This document shows positions 37,171 to 46,462 of a DNA stretch of 64,000 bases, in pieces. Source of the stretch: Chryseobacterium sp. H1D6B. Its GTDB lineage: Bacteria > Bacteroidota > Bacteroidia > Flavobacteriales > Weeksellaceae. The stretch is taken from assembly GCF_029892445.1 (NCBI RefSeq), contig NZ_JARXVJ010000001.1, positions 992,001 to 1,056,000 on the forward strand. Direction: 5' to 3'. The position numbers were made by a program, and so were the translations under genes. Within the stretch, counting starts at the first letter, position 1. Every line of letters starts with the position of its first letter. Below the pieces are notes generated by a model. The model searched no databases, was not told where the DNA came from, and saw only the letters and a list, made by a program, of their open reading frames with translations.

Positions 37171-40100
37171 TTGATAACAAAAAAAAGAATGATTGGTTTG
37201 ATGGCTTCCATTTTATCAATTTCATTCTATTCCGGACAGACTATTCCAGTGATTAAATCTCCGCAGACCTATACTATTGAAAAGTTCGGGAATATTCCTG
37301 TCAGTATGAATACGGGAAGTGTTTCATATGGAATTAATCTATTTAATTATGGGGATCTTTATAATGGAAACGGATATGATGTAAGTTTAAACTATTACGG
37401 AACAGGTTTTATACCTGCAAAAAAATCTAATTATACTGGTCTTGACTGGTCTTTGGACATCGGAGGAACCATCAGCAGACAGGTAAGGGGAGTTGCCGAT
37501 GATTTCTTTCCAGAGAATCAAGCTTCAACAAATGCCTTATACGGATATCTAGAAGGAGTGAGAAACTGCAATAAAACAAATACTGATATCTATAATGGAA
37601 ATTACAGCAAATTACCCAAAGGGAATGGAGGCATAGGCATTAAATGCGGAACTTACAGTTACGAAATAGAACCGGATAAGTTCAGTTTTAATTTTATGGG
37701 GCACAGCGGATATTTTTTTATTGGAAATGATATGAAGCCTATTATAGTTTCCGATGATAAGAACCTGAAAATTGACGTTTCCGGACTTTCATCTAAGCAG
37801 CCGCTTCATGCACAATTAACGAACGGTTCTAAATGTTTAACTAAACCTACTACCATAATAATTACAGATGAGAAAGGAATTATATATTCTTTCGGAGGAA
37901 ATTATGAAAACCTGGATATTTCCTATAATCTTCAGGCAGGGCAAGCAAACAACCTGAGCAGATTCACTATTACTGCATGGAATCTTTATAAAATAGAATA
38001 TCCTAATTCTAGAACTATAGAAATTAAATACCGTGCAGACGCTATCAACGCAGCAAACATAAACTTCTGCGTAAATGCACCTGATGTTCTTAATATAAAA
38101 GAGCCCTATCAATTAATGCTGGACCACAATATCATTTATAAGCAGGAAATTAATGCTGAAAATTTAAATTACAGCGTTGGAAATTTACTGTTTGATGGAA
38201 GTGTACATTGGGGGAATGTAGTTACATCAGCAAGCGGTACTGCCCAAAGCTTTTCAGGAACAAAAAAAAGCTTTCCTAGCTCAGTTTTATTGGATGGAAA
38301 AACAATAGTAGCATTTGATTTTCAGAGATATGAGAAATATCAGCAATTACAGGCTGCTCCATCATTGAAACTCAAAAATGTTATTTTTTATGATATTACA
38401 GGAGTAAATATTGTAAAAGAAGTAAATCTGGATTATTACAGGAATAAAGATTATTTCTTTTTAAACAAACTTAAAATGTTTAAAAAGACACCCGCTTCAT
38501 CAGATTATTTTCAGGAATACAGTTTTGATTATTACAATGTAGACAACCTGCCTTATGAAAATGACGGAAAGCTTGATTATTGGGGGTACTTTAATGACAC
38601 ACCTATGTACAAGATGATCCCAAATTTTACACTGAATAAAACTACAGGCGATTATTCTATCACGGATAATACAAGAGAACCTAATCCATCAGTATGTTCT
38701 CTGGGACTGCTTAAAACAATTACTTATCCTGCCAAAGGAAAAAGTGAATTTATCTATGAACCACATAAATACAGTGAAAAGATTGAGAGAAATTCTTCTT
38801 CGCTGTTTAAAAATGTTTTAGTGCAGTCTGAAGGATCTGTAGGTGGAGGCCGTATCAATAAGATTATTAATTATTCTAATGACGGTTCACAGATTGGAGT
38901 CAAGGAATATAAATATATCACTAATTATTCTCCCACTGGAACAAGCATAAAATCAAGCGGAATTTTGTCCAGTTATTTTAAAAATATAGATTATTTGATG
39001 CAAAGGGAAAGCTTCGTTTATAAAGAGACATTAAATCTTTACTCAGATAATCTTGTGGAAACAGCCATGAATTCTTTTCCTGTTCAATATTCTGAAGTAA
39101 CAGAAATTGAAAATAACAAAGGATATACAAAATATTACTTTACAGATTATAAGTCTTATCCTGACTCTCCTGATTTTAAAGAGATCTATAATAATACTTC
39201 CACTAATAATGATATTTCCTATTTACCCAATAATATTGGAAACTTCAATCTGCCCTATCGTTCCAATAATTACAAAAGAGGAAAATTATATAAGCAGGAA
39301 ATTTATGACAATAACTTTGTGAAACTTAAATCTTCAACTACGGATTTTATTGATATTTCTGAAATACTGCCTAATAACTATGCTACTTATGTGGCAGACA
39401 GAGTATTGTCTCTTTATTTCTTTAAATTATACGGGGGATCGTTTTCTCCTAATAAGACAGTGACGGATGAAACATTTAATACTAGTTTGATTTCTTCTAA
39501 AACAGAATATTTTTACGAGTCAGCTAACGGAGTAAACCTCTCTAAGCTTAAGAATACGGATGCAGGCGGGACAATAACAGAAACCTCTTATCAGTATGCC
39601 CACGAAAAAACCAATCAAAAACTTATTAATGCTAACATTGTAGAAACTCCTCTGGAATCTTCTACAACACAGACAATTAATGGGACAACAAAAACATTAA
39701 CTAAATCAGAAACAAAGTATGACCAGCCGTCTAATATCTATCCAAGTTCAGCAGTATCCTATGATGTTTTAAATAACAGTGCTTCAACTGAAGTTACTTA
39801 TGACCAATACGACAGCAAAGGTAATTTACAGCAGTATACTGCAAAAGACGGCGTTTCTGTAACAATTATCTGGGGATATAACGGCACCCAGCCTATTGCA
39901 AAAATAGAAGGCGCTAAATTGTCAGATATCCAGCAGTCATTAACCAGCAGTATTGTTAATGCATCCAATACCGATGCATCAGCGGCACCGGGTAATGATG
40001 AAACTTCACTCCTTCAGGCTCTGGATGCTTTCAGAAAAGACAGCAGCCTGGCAGGTTATCAGATTTCTACTTACACTTATGACCCGCAGATCGGAGTAAG

Positions 40101-40224
40101 GAGCATCACTCCTCCTTCAGGAATCCGTGAACTGTATAAGTATGACACGGCAAACAGGCTTGAAAAAGTGATAGACGTGAACGGAAAAGTGCTGAAAGAA
40201 TTCAAATACAACTACAAAAACTAA
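37171..40224 (+). CDS. Exported YD-repeat/RHS-like protein (module component 2)
   Basis: 1017 aa if started at the TTG; ATG at 37189 is the alternative. The N-terminus (KKRMIGLMASILSISFYSGQ) is a signal peptide. The body is beta-rich with Tyr/Asn/Gly repeats (GLDWSLDIGGTISRQVRGVADDF), and the C-terminus has YD-repeat character (IRELYKYDTANRLEKVIDVN). It has no T9SS domain and no toxin-like tip. An out-of-frame ATG at 37161 would join this frame if an A8 run (37179-37186) had seven As. It is 6 bases upstream of the DUF6443/RHS gene. It may be the other half of a split RHS shell (inference). Confidence 0.8.
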   Translation: MITKKRMIGLMASILSISFYSGQTIPVIKSPQTYTIEKFGNIPVSMNTGSVSYGINLFNYGDLYNGNGYDVSLNYYGTGFIPAKKSNYTGLDWSLDIGGTISRQVRGVADDFFPENQASTNALYGYLEGVRNCNKTNTDIYNGNYSKLPKGNGGIGIKCGTYSYEIEPDKFSFNFMGHSGYFFIGNDMKPIIVSDDKNLKIDVSGLSSKQPLHAQLTNGSKCLTKPTTIIITDEKGIIYSFGGNYENLDISYNLQAGQANNLSRFTITAWNLYKIEYPNSRTIEIKYRADAINAANINFCVNAPDVLNIKEPYQLMLDHNIIYKQEINAENLNYSVGNLLFDGSVHWGNVVTSASGTAQSFSGTKKSFPSSVLLDGKTIVAFDFQRYEKYQQLQAAPSLKLKNVIFYDITGVNIVKEVNLDYYRNKDYFFLNKLKMFKKTPASSDYFQEYSFDYYNVDNLPYENDGKLDYWGYFNDTPMYKMIPNFTLNKTTGDYSITDNTREPNPSVCSLGLLKTITYPAKGKSEFIYEPHKYSEKIERNSSSLFKNVLVQSEGSVGGGRINKIINYSNDGSQIGVKEYKYITNYSPTGTSIKSSGILSSYFKNIDYLMQRESFVYKETLNLYSDNLVETAMNSFPVQYSEVTEIENNKGYTKYYFTDYKSYPDSPDFKEIYNNTSTNNDISYLPNNIGNFNLPYRSNNYKRGKLYKQEIYDNNFVKLKSSTTDFIDISEILPNNYATYVADRVLSLYFFKLYGGSFSPNKTVTDETFNTSLISSKTEYFYESANGVNLSKLKNTDAGGTITETSYQYAHEKTNQKLINANIVETPLESSTTQTINGTTKTLTKSETKYDQPSNIYPSSAVSYDVLNNSASTEVTYDQYDSKGNLQQYTAKDGVSVTIIWGYNGTQPIAKIEGAKLSDIQQSLTSSIVNASNTDASAAPGNDETSLLQALDAFRKDSSLAGYQISTYTYDPQIGVRSITPPSGIRELYKYDTANRLEKVIDVNGKVLKEFKYNYKN

Positions 40225-40230
40225 GAGACG

Positions 40231-43200
40231 ATGAAAAAGATAATTATTCCCGTATTCATGCTGGCGTCATCAGCCTCAGCTTATGCCCAGCAGACCAGTA
40301 CAGAAAACTATGTATATTCAAAAACCTATTTATCAGACCCGTCTCTTTCCAACCCCAGAACGGCAGAAACCGTTCAGTATATGGACGGGCTCGGAAGACC
40401 CAAGCAGATTGTGAATGTAAAAGCCTCGCCTCTAGGAAGAGATGTGGTAACGCAGATTGAATACGATGCATTCGGAAGGCAGACCAAAGATTATCTTCCT
40501 GTTCCGCAGTCCGGTACTCTTAACGGGCAGATTGTTCCTAATCCGCTGGGGAGTGCTTCATCAGTTTACGGCTCAGAAAAGATCTATGCAGAAAAAATAG
40601 TAGAAAATTCTCCGCTCGACAGAATCCAGCAGCAGATCCAGGTTGGAAATGACTGGAGTACAAAACCAGTGAAATTTGACTATGATGCAAATACCGCGGC
40701 AGATTATGTGAAAAAATACCAGACAAATACGGCTTGGGATGCTGCCAACAATATGATGGTAACTTCTGTCCAGCTCCTGCAGTATTTTGGGCCTTCACAG
40801 TTATATAAAAACACCGTTACAGACGAAGACGGAAATAAAACCATAGAATTCAAAAACGGAAAGGGACAGACTGTTTTAGTCAGAAAAGTAATTTCAGCGG
40901 CAGAAAATGCAGATACCTATTACGTTTATAATGAATATGATCTGCTGGCTTATGTAATTCCTCCGTTAGCTTCAGCACCGGCAGTAGAATCTGATACAGT
41001 AGAAAAGCTTTATTACCAGTACCGCTATGACGGGAGAAAAAGATTAGTAGAAAAGAAACTTCCCGGGAAAGGATGGGAATATATGGTGTATGATAAAGCT
41101 GACAGGCTGGTCATGACCCAGGATGCTGTCATGAAACCTTCAGGAAAATGGATTTTCACCAAATATGATAAATTTTCACGAATTGTTTATACCGGCACTA
41201 CAGATATCGGTGCCTGGTTCAGCAGATCACAGGTGCAGACAAGTGTTGATTATTACATAGGCCAGGGCCAGCCCTCTGTGGAAGGAAGAAACCAGACCGG
41301 ATTTGCCAACAGCGGTATGACTGTATATTATGACAACACTGTATATCCCACAGCAATAGATAAGGTTCTTACAGTTAATTATTATGACACCTATCCGCAG
41401 GGCACACCTGCAGTGCCTGCACAGGTTTTAGGACAGAACATACTGCCTCAGGATGCCCAGAGCTCCAGTATCAGCACCAAAAGTCTTCCTACAGCTTCTT
41501 ATGTGAAAAATATTGAGGATGATAACTGGACTAAGAACTACACCTGGTATGATACCAAGGGAAGAGCTGTCGGGGGGCACTCTATCAACCACCTGGGAGG
41601 ATACACCAAAACTGAATCTGAACTGGATTTTGCAGGAGTTCCGCAAAAAACAAATACATATCACCTGAGAAGACAGGGTGAAACGGGCATAACGGTAAGA
41701 GAACATTTTGTATATGATTCTCAAAACAGGCTTTTACAGCACTATCATCAAGTTGACAGCAAACCAGAAGAACTGCTGGCGCAGAATTCGTACAATGAAC
41801 TTTCACAGCTGAAGAACAAAAAAGTAGGAAATAACCTGCAGAGCATTGATTATGATTACAATATCAGGGGATGGATGACGGATATTAATAAAAATCAGAT
41901 GCCGCTTGCTGATCTGGGAGGGAAGCTGTTTTCTTATAAGATAAAATACACTCAAAAAGAAGGAATTGAAAACCCTGACCCGGCCCAGTTTGCAGGAAAG
42001 AATGTAAAGGGTAAGTACAATGGGAATATTGCAGAAGTAGATTGGAAAACTGTTGAAACATTGGGCGTAAATCCCTCTGCAGCACCAAAAAGATACGGTT
42101 ATGCCTATGATAATCTGAACAGATTAACAGCTGGATACTATCAAAACCCCAGCAATCCGTACAGCAAAGAAAATACAGAATCTTTAACCTATGATTTGAA
42201 CGGAAACATTACAAATCTTTACAGAACTTCTGTTGTTGAAAATCTGAGCACAACAGCTACAGTAATTGATAATTTAGGATATATTTATGGTACTGGTGGA
42301 AATCAGATAACAAATATTAATGACACATCCAGCAACCCGACAGGATATGAAGGAGGAGGAACTACTATCAGCTACGATCTGAACGGAAGCATGAAAAGTA
42401 TGCCTGATAAAAATATTAAGATCATTACATATAATTTTCTTAATCTTCCCAGCCGGATAGAATATGGAAATGGAATTTTAGGTATCGACTACAAATACAG
42501 AGCAGACGGGACTAAACTTCAGAAATCAAGTCCGAAATCTGAATGCGGTATTATAAACTGCTATACGGTAACAGATGTCACAGACTATCTTGACGGGTTT
42601 CAATACCTGAAAAGTACTATTTCTAATAACGGAGGAGGAAGTGAAGAGATGCTTTCCTTATCCGCAGAATCTGCAAGAGCTATGGAAATACAGGCTTTTT
42701 CTATAGAAGAGCGAAATGTGGTTCCTCCTCCTGTTATTAAAACTCTAGAATTACAGTTCTTTCCAACATCAGAAGGATTTTATGATTACATAAAAGATCA
42801 GTATATTTACCAGTATAAAGATCATCTAGGAAATGTAAGAATAAGTTTTACAAAAAATGATGCAGGAGTGCTTCAAATTACAGATACAGATGATTACTAT
42901 CCATTTGGAATGAATCATTTGAAAACAGGAAATGCTTTCTTTGGACAGAATACTTATAAAAATTATAAGTATAACGGAAAAGAACTTCAGGAGACCGGAA
43001 TGTATGATTATGGAGCAAGATTTTATATGCCGGATATTGGTCGGTTTGGAACCATAGATCCGAGAAGTCAATATACACACGAAGCTTACAGTTACGTTTG
43101 GAATAATCCAATTTTCTTTAATGATCCAACGGGTATGACGGGAGAAGCGTTTGCACATTGTCCTACCTGTCCAAACACAGCAGAGTTTAAACCGTATATT

Positions 43201-43800
43201 GATAATCCAAACGAAGTGTATGTTTATAACCCTGAAACAAACACTGCTACTTTAAAAGTAACACCAATTCAAGAAGTTACTCTTACTGGAAAAGCTAAAA
43301 GCAGTGATTCTGGACCAGGTAGTTTAGCATTATCGGCTTTGTTGGTTTCACAGGCTGATTCGCCGGCTCCTGGTCCTGCGGATGTAGTTGCTGTAGGAAT
43401 GTTAATTGGAGCTGGAGTTTGGTGGACATATAATCAATTTACTCAACCATCTTATACTACTATTGCAGATCCCGGTGCAGGTTATAGAAATTTAAAAACC
43501 GAGGATACGGCTGAAGATGATACTGATGTAAATGGTCAAAATGTACCACAAGATTCCACTTCTGTTAATAGAAAAGGAGGTGGGAAAAATGGGCAACATG
43601 CAAATCTTAAAGCCAAGCAAAGTGCAGGAGAAAAATATGAGGAAGCTAAAAGTAAATTAGATTCTATATCCAGAAAACCTAATAAAACAAAGGAAGACAA
43701 CAAATTGAAAACTCAATTGGAAAAGCAGGTAAAACACTGGAAAGCAAAAGCACAGGAAACGGGCGAAAATCATAGTAGAAATGCAAAAGGAAATAGATAA
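40231..43800 (+). CDS. DUF6443/RHS repeat-associated core protein with C-terminal toxin-like tip
   Basis: 1189 aa. It has a signal peptide (ending SAYAQQ), then a DUF6443 domain (TAETVQYMDGLGRPKQIVNV), then many YD repeats. The RHS-associated core runs from about residue 857 (QYIYQYKDHLGNVR) through NGKELQETGMYDYGARFYMP to NPIFFNDPTGM near 969. The last ~220 residues are variable: a pre-tip with PAPGPADVVAVG, then a Lys-rich tail ending ETGENHSRNAKGNR. The tail has the look of a small basic toxin domain, but I cannot assign its activity. The 92-aa gene 3 bases downstream fits an immunity partner. Of the five RHS tip regions here, this is the only one with an intact start. Confidence 0.9.
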   Translation: MKKIIIPVFMLASSASAYAQQTSTENYVYSKTYLSDPSLSNPRTAETVQYMDGLGRPKQIVNVKASPLGRDVVTQIEYDAFGRQTKDYLPVPQSGTLNGQIVPNPLGSASSVYGSEKIYAEKIVENSPLDRIQQQIQVGNDWSTKPVKFDYDANTAADYVKKYQTNTAWDAANNMMVTSVQLLQYFGPSQLYKNTVTDEDGNKTIEFKNGKGQTVLVRKVISAAENADTYYVYNEYDLLAYVIPPLASAPAVESDTVEKLYYQYRYDGRKRLVEKKLPGKGWEYMVYDKADRLVMTQDAVMKPSGKWIFTKYDKFSRIVYTGTTDIGAWFSRSQVQTSVDYYIGQGQPSVEGRNQTGFANSGMTVYYDNTVYPTAIDKVLTVNYYDTYPQGTPAVPAQVLGQNILPQDAQSSSISTKSLPTASYVKNIEDDNWTKNYTWYDTKGRAVGGHSINHLGGYTKTESELDFAGVPQKTNTYHLRRQGETGITVREHFVYDSQNRLLQHYHQVDSKPEELLAQNSYNELSQLKNKKVGNNLQSIDYDYNIRGWMTDINKNQMPLADLGGKLFSYKIKYTQKEGIENPDPAQFAGKNVKGKYNGNIAEVDWKTVETLGVNPSAAPKRYGYAYDNLNRLTAGYYQNPSNPYSKENTESLTYDLNGNITNLYRTSVVENLSTTATVIDNLGYIYGTGGNQITNINDTSSNPTGYEGGGTTISYDLNGSMKSMPDKNIKIITYNFLNLPSRIEYGNGILGIDYKYRADGTKLQKSSPKSECGIINCYTVTDVTDYLDGFQYLKSTISNNGGGSEEMLSLSAESARAMEIQAFSIEERNVVPPPVIKTLELQFFPTSEGFYDYIKDQYIYQYKDHLGNVRISFTKNDAGVLQITDTDDYYPFGMNHLKTGNAFFGQNTYKNYKYNGKELQETGMYDYGARFYMPDIGRFGTIDPRSQYTHEAYSYVWNNPIFFNDPTGMTGEAFAHCPTCPNTAEFKPYIDNPNEVYVYNPETNTATLKVTPIQEVTLTGKAKSSDSGPGSLALSALLVSQADSPAPGPADVVAVGMLIGAGVWWTYNQFTQPSYTTIADPGAGYRNLKTEDTAEDDTDVNGQNVPQDSTSVNRKGGGKNGQHANLKAKQSAGEKYEEAKSKLDSISRKPNKTKEDNKLKTQLEKQVKHWKAKAQETGENHSRNAKGNR

Positions 43801-43803
43801 ATT

Positions 43804-44082
43804 ATGAATTTATACACAGTCATTTTTGAATTTATGGGTGGTACATATTGCTCACAAAATTACTCGGCAAACGAAGAAAAAGCGTTATTAAATGCTCTAA
43901 AAGAAAATATTGAAAATAAAGAATTTATAGATTTTAAAGAAGATCTTTTAGATGAATTTAATTTTTGGGTAGAAGAGATTGGTGTATCCCCTTTGGATGG
44001 GTTAGTAAATATTTGGTATTTTTCTTTTTCATATGAAGATGAATCTTATCATTGTCATATAATAAAAACTGTTAATCTATAA
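43804..44082 (+). CDS. Putative immunity protein for the expressed RHS tip
   Basis: 92 aa, acidic (MNLYTVIFEFMGGTYCSQNY...), with no signal peptide and no family I recognise. It begins 3 bases after the RHS gene. Position, size and acidity against a basic tip are the only evidence for an immunity role. Confidence 0.6.
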   Translation: MNLYTVIFEFMGGTYCSQNYSANEEKALLNALKENIENKEFIDFKEDLLDEFNFWVEEIGVSPLDGLVNIWYFSFSYEDESYHCHIIKTVNL

Positions 44083-44088
44083 AAGAAA

Positions 44089-44117
44089 AAAAAACCGCAA
44101 CTTGCGAGGTTTTTTGT
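44089..44117 (+). terminator. Terminator after the first immunity gene
   Basis: AAAACC-GCAA pairs with TTGC-GAGGTTTT with a bulge, followed by T6. A related GC-rich stem occurs before cassette 5. Confidence 0.75.
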
Positions 44118-44153
44118 GGTATATGAGGTTCTGTTTTGTATTAGGAAACAGAA

Positions 44154-44392
44154 CTAAAGCGTAGCAATATTTTTAAGTTTAGAAGTTTTGATAAAAGCAT
44201 CGATGGTATCAAATATGTAAGCTTTGGTATCGTTGTCAAGTTCCTGTATTACTTTTAGTTTTTTCAGCGTATCGTTGTCGATCTGCTCATACTGTCCGTC
44301 TTTTACGAGATAATCAAGTTGAACAGCTAAAAAACTATATTTATTTTTTTGCTTTCCGGCGAATGTAATAGGTATAATTATATCAGTTTATC
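44154..44392 (-). pseudogene. XRE-type regulator C-terminal remnant 1
   Basis: The minus strand reads about 79 codons with no start, including VQLDYLVKDGQYEQIDND and ending TKAYIFDTIDAFIKTSKLKNIATL. The DYLV motif and the terminal helix pattern are those found after the HTH in small XRE-type repressors. The HTH itself is missing and a stop precedes the fragment. Confidence 0.5.
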
Positions 44393-44523
44393 TTTTTGTA
44401 AAGGTTTTTATCTCTAAAAAAAGTTTTTGGAATGTTATTTTGTGTATACCTCTAATAATATTTGTATTCTATTTTTATTTTTTTCCATTAATTCAAAATA
44501 ATAAATAGTGTCAACATAAAAAC

Positions 44524-44556
44524 AAAAGCCACTCTTCCGAGTGGCTTTTGTTTTTA
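44524..44556. terminator. Bidirectional terminator at the end of XRE remnant 2
   Basis: AAAAGCCACTC pairs with GAGTGGCTTTT. T-rich sequence lies on both strands, immediately after the remnant's stop. Confidence 0.8.
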
Positions 44557-44690
44557 TGTTATCGATTGCAATTTAGTTTGTTTAAGGAATGCATCCAGAA
44601 GAGCGAAGACATGCTGCCTCTCGTTCTCTTTTAGTTCTTGGATGTCGAGGATTTTGGAGATAATATTTTTTTTCCAAAAGAACCCCTAAG
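44554..44690 (-). pseudogene. XRE-type regulator C-terminal remnant 2
   Basis: The minus strand reads ISKILDIQELKENERQHVFA and then LLDAFLKQTKLQSIT before a TAA. This is the same terminal-helix pattern as the other two remnants. No HTH is present, and the frame runs into the hairpin element at 44691. Confidence 0.5.
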
Positions 44691-44731
44691 GTGGTGCGAG
44701 CATCTCGCTCGTGTCTGTAGGAATAAGCAGC
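44691..44731. repeat. Intercassette hairpin element, copy 1
   Basis: It begins ACCCCT and contains the inverted repeat TGCGAG..CTCGCTCG, then GTAGGAATAA. Degenerate relatives lie at 46171 and 49534. All three sit between cassettes. Confidence 0.4.
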
Positions 44732-44953
44732 GCCACACCATACAGAATGGCGTTTTTTTAATAGTTTCAGCAACAAAATATTTTTGAAAATAATAAGTAT
44801 ATTTACAATTATACAGACCATTTAGGAAATGTAAGGGTAAGTTATACAGACACGAATAAGGACGGTATTATTCAGCCTAGACAATACCTTGAAACTGTAT
44901 GCAAACCCAAGCTAGGATGTACTGATATCTGGAAACCTGGGGAAATTGTAGAA

Positions 44954-45889
44954 GTGAATAATTATTATCCGTTCGGGATGCTACATAATTATACGGTAAC
45001 AGCCCAAAATGCTTACCAGTATAAGTACAATGGCAAAGAGCTACAAGAGACGGGAATGTATGATTATGGTTGGCGTCAATACATGCCGGACATTGGAAGA
45101 TGGGGAGTCCCGGATCCTATGGCAGAACAAATGACAAGATGGTCACCCTATAATTATGCTTTTGATAATCCTATAAAATATATAGATATAGACGGATTAG
45201 CTCCAGGTGGTCCAGGTGATCAAGGTGATGGAAAAACTATAAGAACCCAAGATATAGAGGAAGTTGTAATTACCGTAAGAAGAAAGACCAGTAACTTCTT
45301 CAGTAGAGTTTGGAATGGAATTCAAAGTGCTTTTACAAGCCAATACAGTCCTAAAACAAATGCAGATAAATATGGTGGGTTAAACTCTTATCGTCAATGG
45401 CAAGGTAGTCCTTTCTACAATGAAGGCGAAACCAAAATGGATAGGATATTCCGATTGATGGGGAATAGCAAAAACGAAGAAATGCTGAATTTTGGAGGTG
45501 GAGCTTACAATATGAATGGAGGTTACGGAAGAGTATTAAGTACCGAGACTAAAGTTTTAAATGAAGCACAATCTATTCTTAAACAAGAGAAAGCACTTAA
45601 GAAAATTTTTGAATTAGGAACTGGTCAGGAAGTCAAAATAGGTGGTAGAACAATAATTGTTGAACCAGAAGCTCCAATGTCAGGACTTACCCTGTTTGAA
45701 GAAAACGCTTTTGTCATTGGGAAAGAAGCCTTCAGTTCTCCCTTAGAATTAAGAAAGACTATATTGCATGAATTATATAGATTAAATACGAGTAATTTGA
45801 AGGGACAAAATGTTACCCAAGGAGCTGTAAGCGGTGAAACTAAAGCAGCCTTTGATTTCGCTGAGAAAAATGCGCAAAAATTGAAATAA
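44954..45889 (+). CDS. Silent RHS core/tip cassette 2 (zincin-like tip)
   Basis: The frame is open from 44765 without an ATG or ribosome-binding site. The first usable start is a GTG at 44954, inside the RHS core, so it is probably not translated as it stands. The core portion (KYIYNYTDHLGNVR from 44795, then NGKELQETGMYDYGWRQYMP) matches the end of the core in the gene at 40231. The tip (~225 aa after DGLAPGG) is unrelated to the other tips. Near its end TILHELYRLNTS has a zinc-protease-like HE motif, but no second ligand could be fixed. It is followed after 1 base by a small gene. Confidence 0.75.
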   Translation: MNNYYPFGMLHNYTVTAQNAYQYKYNGKELQETGMYDYGWRQYMPDIGRWGVPDPMAEQMTRWSPYNYAFDNPIKYIDIDGLAPGGPGDQGDGKTIRTQDIEEVVITVRRKTSNFFSRVWNGIQSAFTSQYSPKTNADKYGGLNSYRQWQGSPFYNEGETKMDRIFRLMGNSKNEEMLNFGGGAYNMNGGYGRVLSTETKVLNEAQSILKQEKALKKIFELGTGQEVKIGGRTIIVEPEAPMSGLTLFEENAFVIGKEAFSSPLELRKTILHELYRLNTSNLKGQNVTQGAVSGETKAAFDFAEKNAQKLK

Positions 45890-45890
45890 T

Positions 45891-46163
45891 ATGGATTTTT
45901 TTATTATAAAACGAGCTTTTATACTGAATTATAAAAAGTTATTGACTATCTCTGGCACAATTAAAAATGACATCAATAAACCTATGTCTGAATTTAGTGC
46001 ATTATTGATCAACAATTCACAAATTCCAATTGAAGAAGTTGAGGAAGTTCTTATAGAAAATAATTCTTATATAGCGTTTACATTTAAATTAGATGGTTTT
46101 AATGAAAGTTTATTAGAAGATATAATTAAATATCAAGAGGGACGAGAAATTGAAATAATTTAG
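45891..46163 (+). CDS. Putative immunity protein of cassette 2
   Basis: 90 aa, acidic at the C-terminus (EDIIKYQEGREIEII), with no signal peptide and no known family. It begins 1 base after the cassette 2 tip. The immunity role is inferred from position. Confidence 0.55.
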   Translation: MDFFIIKRAFILNYKKLLTISGTIKNDINKPMSEFSALLINNSQIPIEEVEEVLIENNSYIAFTFKLDGFNESLLEDIIKYQEGREIEII

Positions 46164-46170
46164 TTCAACT

Positions 46171-46205
46171 TCCCTCGCTACTGCGATTTTATCCTGTAGT
46201 AGATA
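46171..46205. repeat. Intercassette hairpin element, copy 2
   Basis: CCCTCGCTACTGCGATTTTA followed by TCCTGTAGTAGATA aligns with copy 3 at 49534 over its whole length with scattered changes, many of them compensating in the stem. Confidence 0.45.
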
Positions 46206-46245
46206 CAACAAACCCATCGCAATTGCGATGGGTTTGTTGTTTTAT
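46205..46245. terminator. Bidirectional terminator after cassette 2 immunity gene
   Basis: A 36-bp perfect palindrome (46205-46240, arm ACAACAAACCCATCGCAA) is followed by TTTTAT. It can serve both the immunity gene and XRE remnant 3 on the minus strand. Confidence 0.85.
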
Positions 46246-46261
46246 AGAATAGAGTAATTCT

Positions 46262-46462
46262 TTACGAATATGCTTTTTTAGCTTTATAATCTCTGATTAA
46301 AGCATCAATAACCAAATAAATTTGTTCTATAGCAGATTTTGGTAAATTGCCAATCTCCTCAATACGTTGTAAAGTATTTTGATCAACTTCCAAAGAAGTT
46401 TTTCCTACGAGATAATCTAAAGAAACCTGCAATGCATCCGCAATTTTTGTAGCAACGTCGAA
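46262..46462 (-). pseudogene. XRE-type regulator C-terminal remnant 3
   Basis: The minus strand reads VATKIADALQVSLDYLVGKT, then NTLQRIEEIGNLPKSAIEQI and YLVIDALIRDYKAKKAYS. This is a very typical XRE repressor end: the last HTH helix plus the linker and terminal helix. The N-terminal ~50 residues are gone, replaced by the stop codon of a short unrelated ORF in the same frame. Confidence 0.6.

Noticed and set aside
40231..43800. RHS gene as a Tc-type insecticidal toxin
   Set aside because: No TcA-like or VRP-type gene is present in the window, and tip diversity with immunity genes fits an interbacterial toxin better.
44582..44821. 79-aa minus-strand ORF between cassettes
   Set aside because: It is in another frame from XRE remnant 2, is Arg/Cys-rich at its end and crosses the hairpin element. 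It looks like chance.
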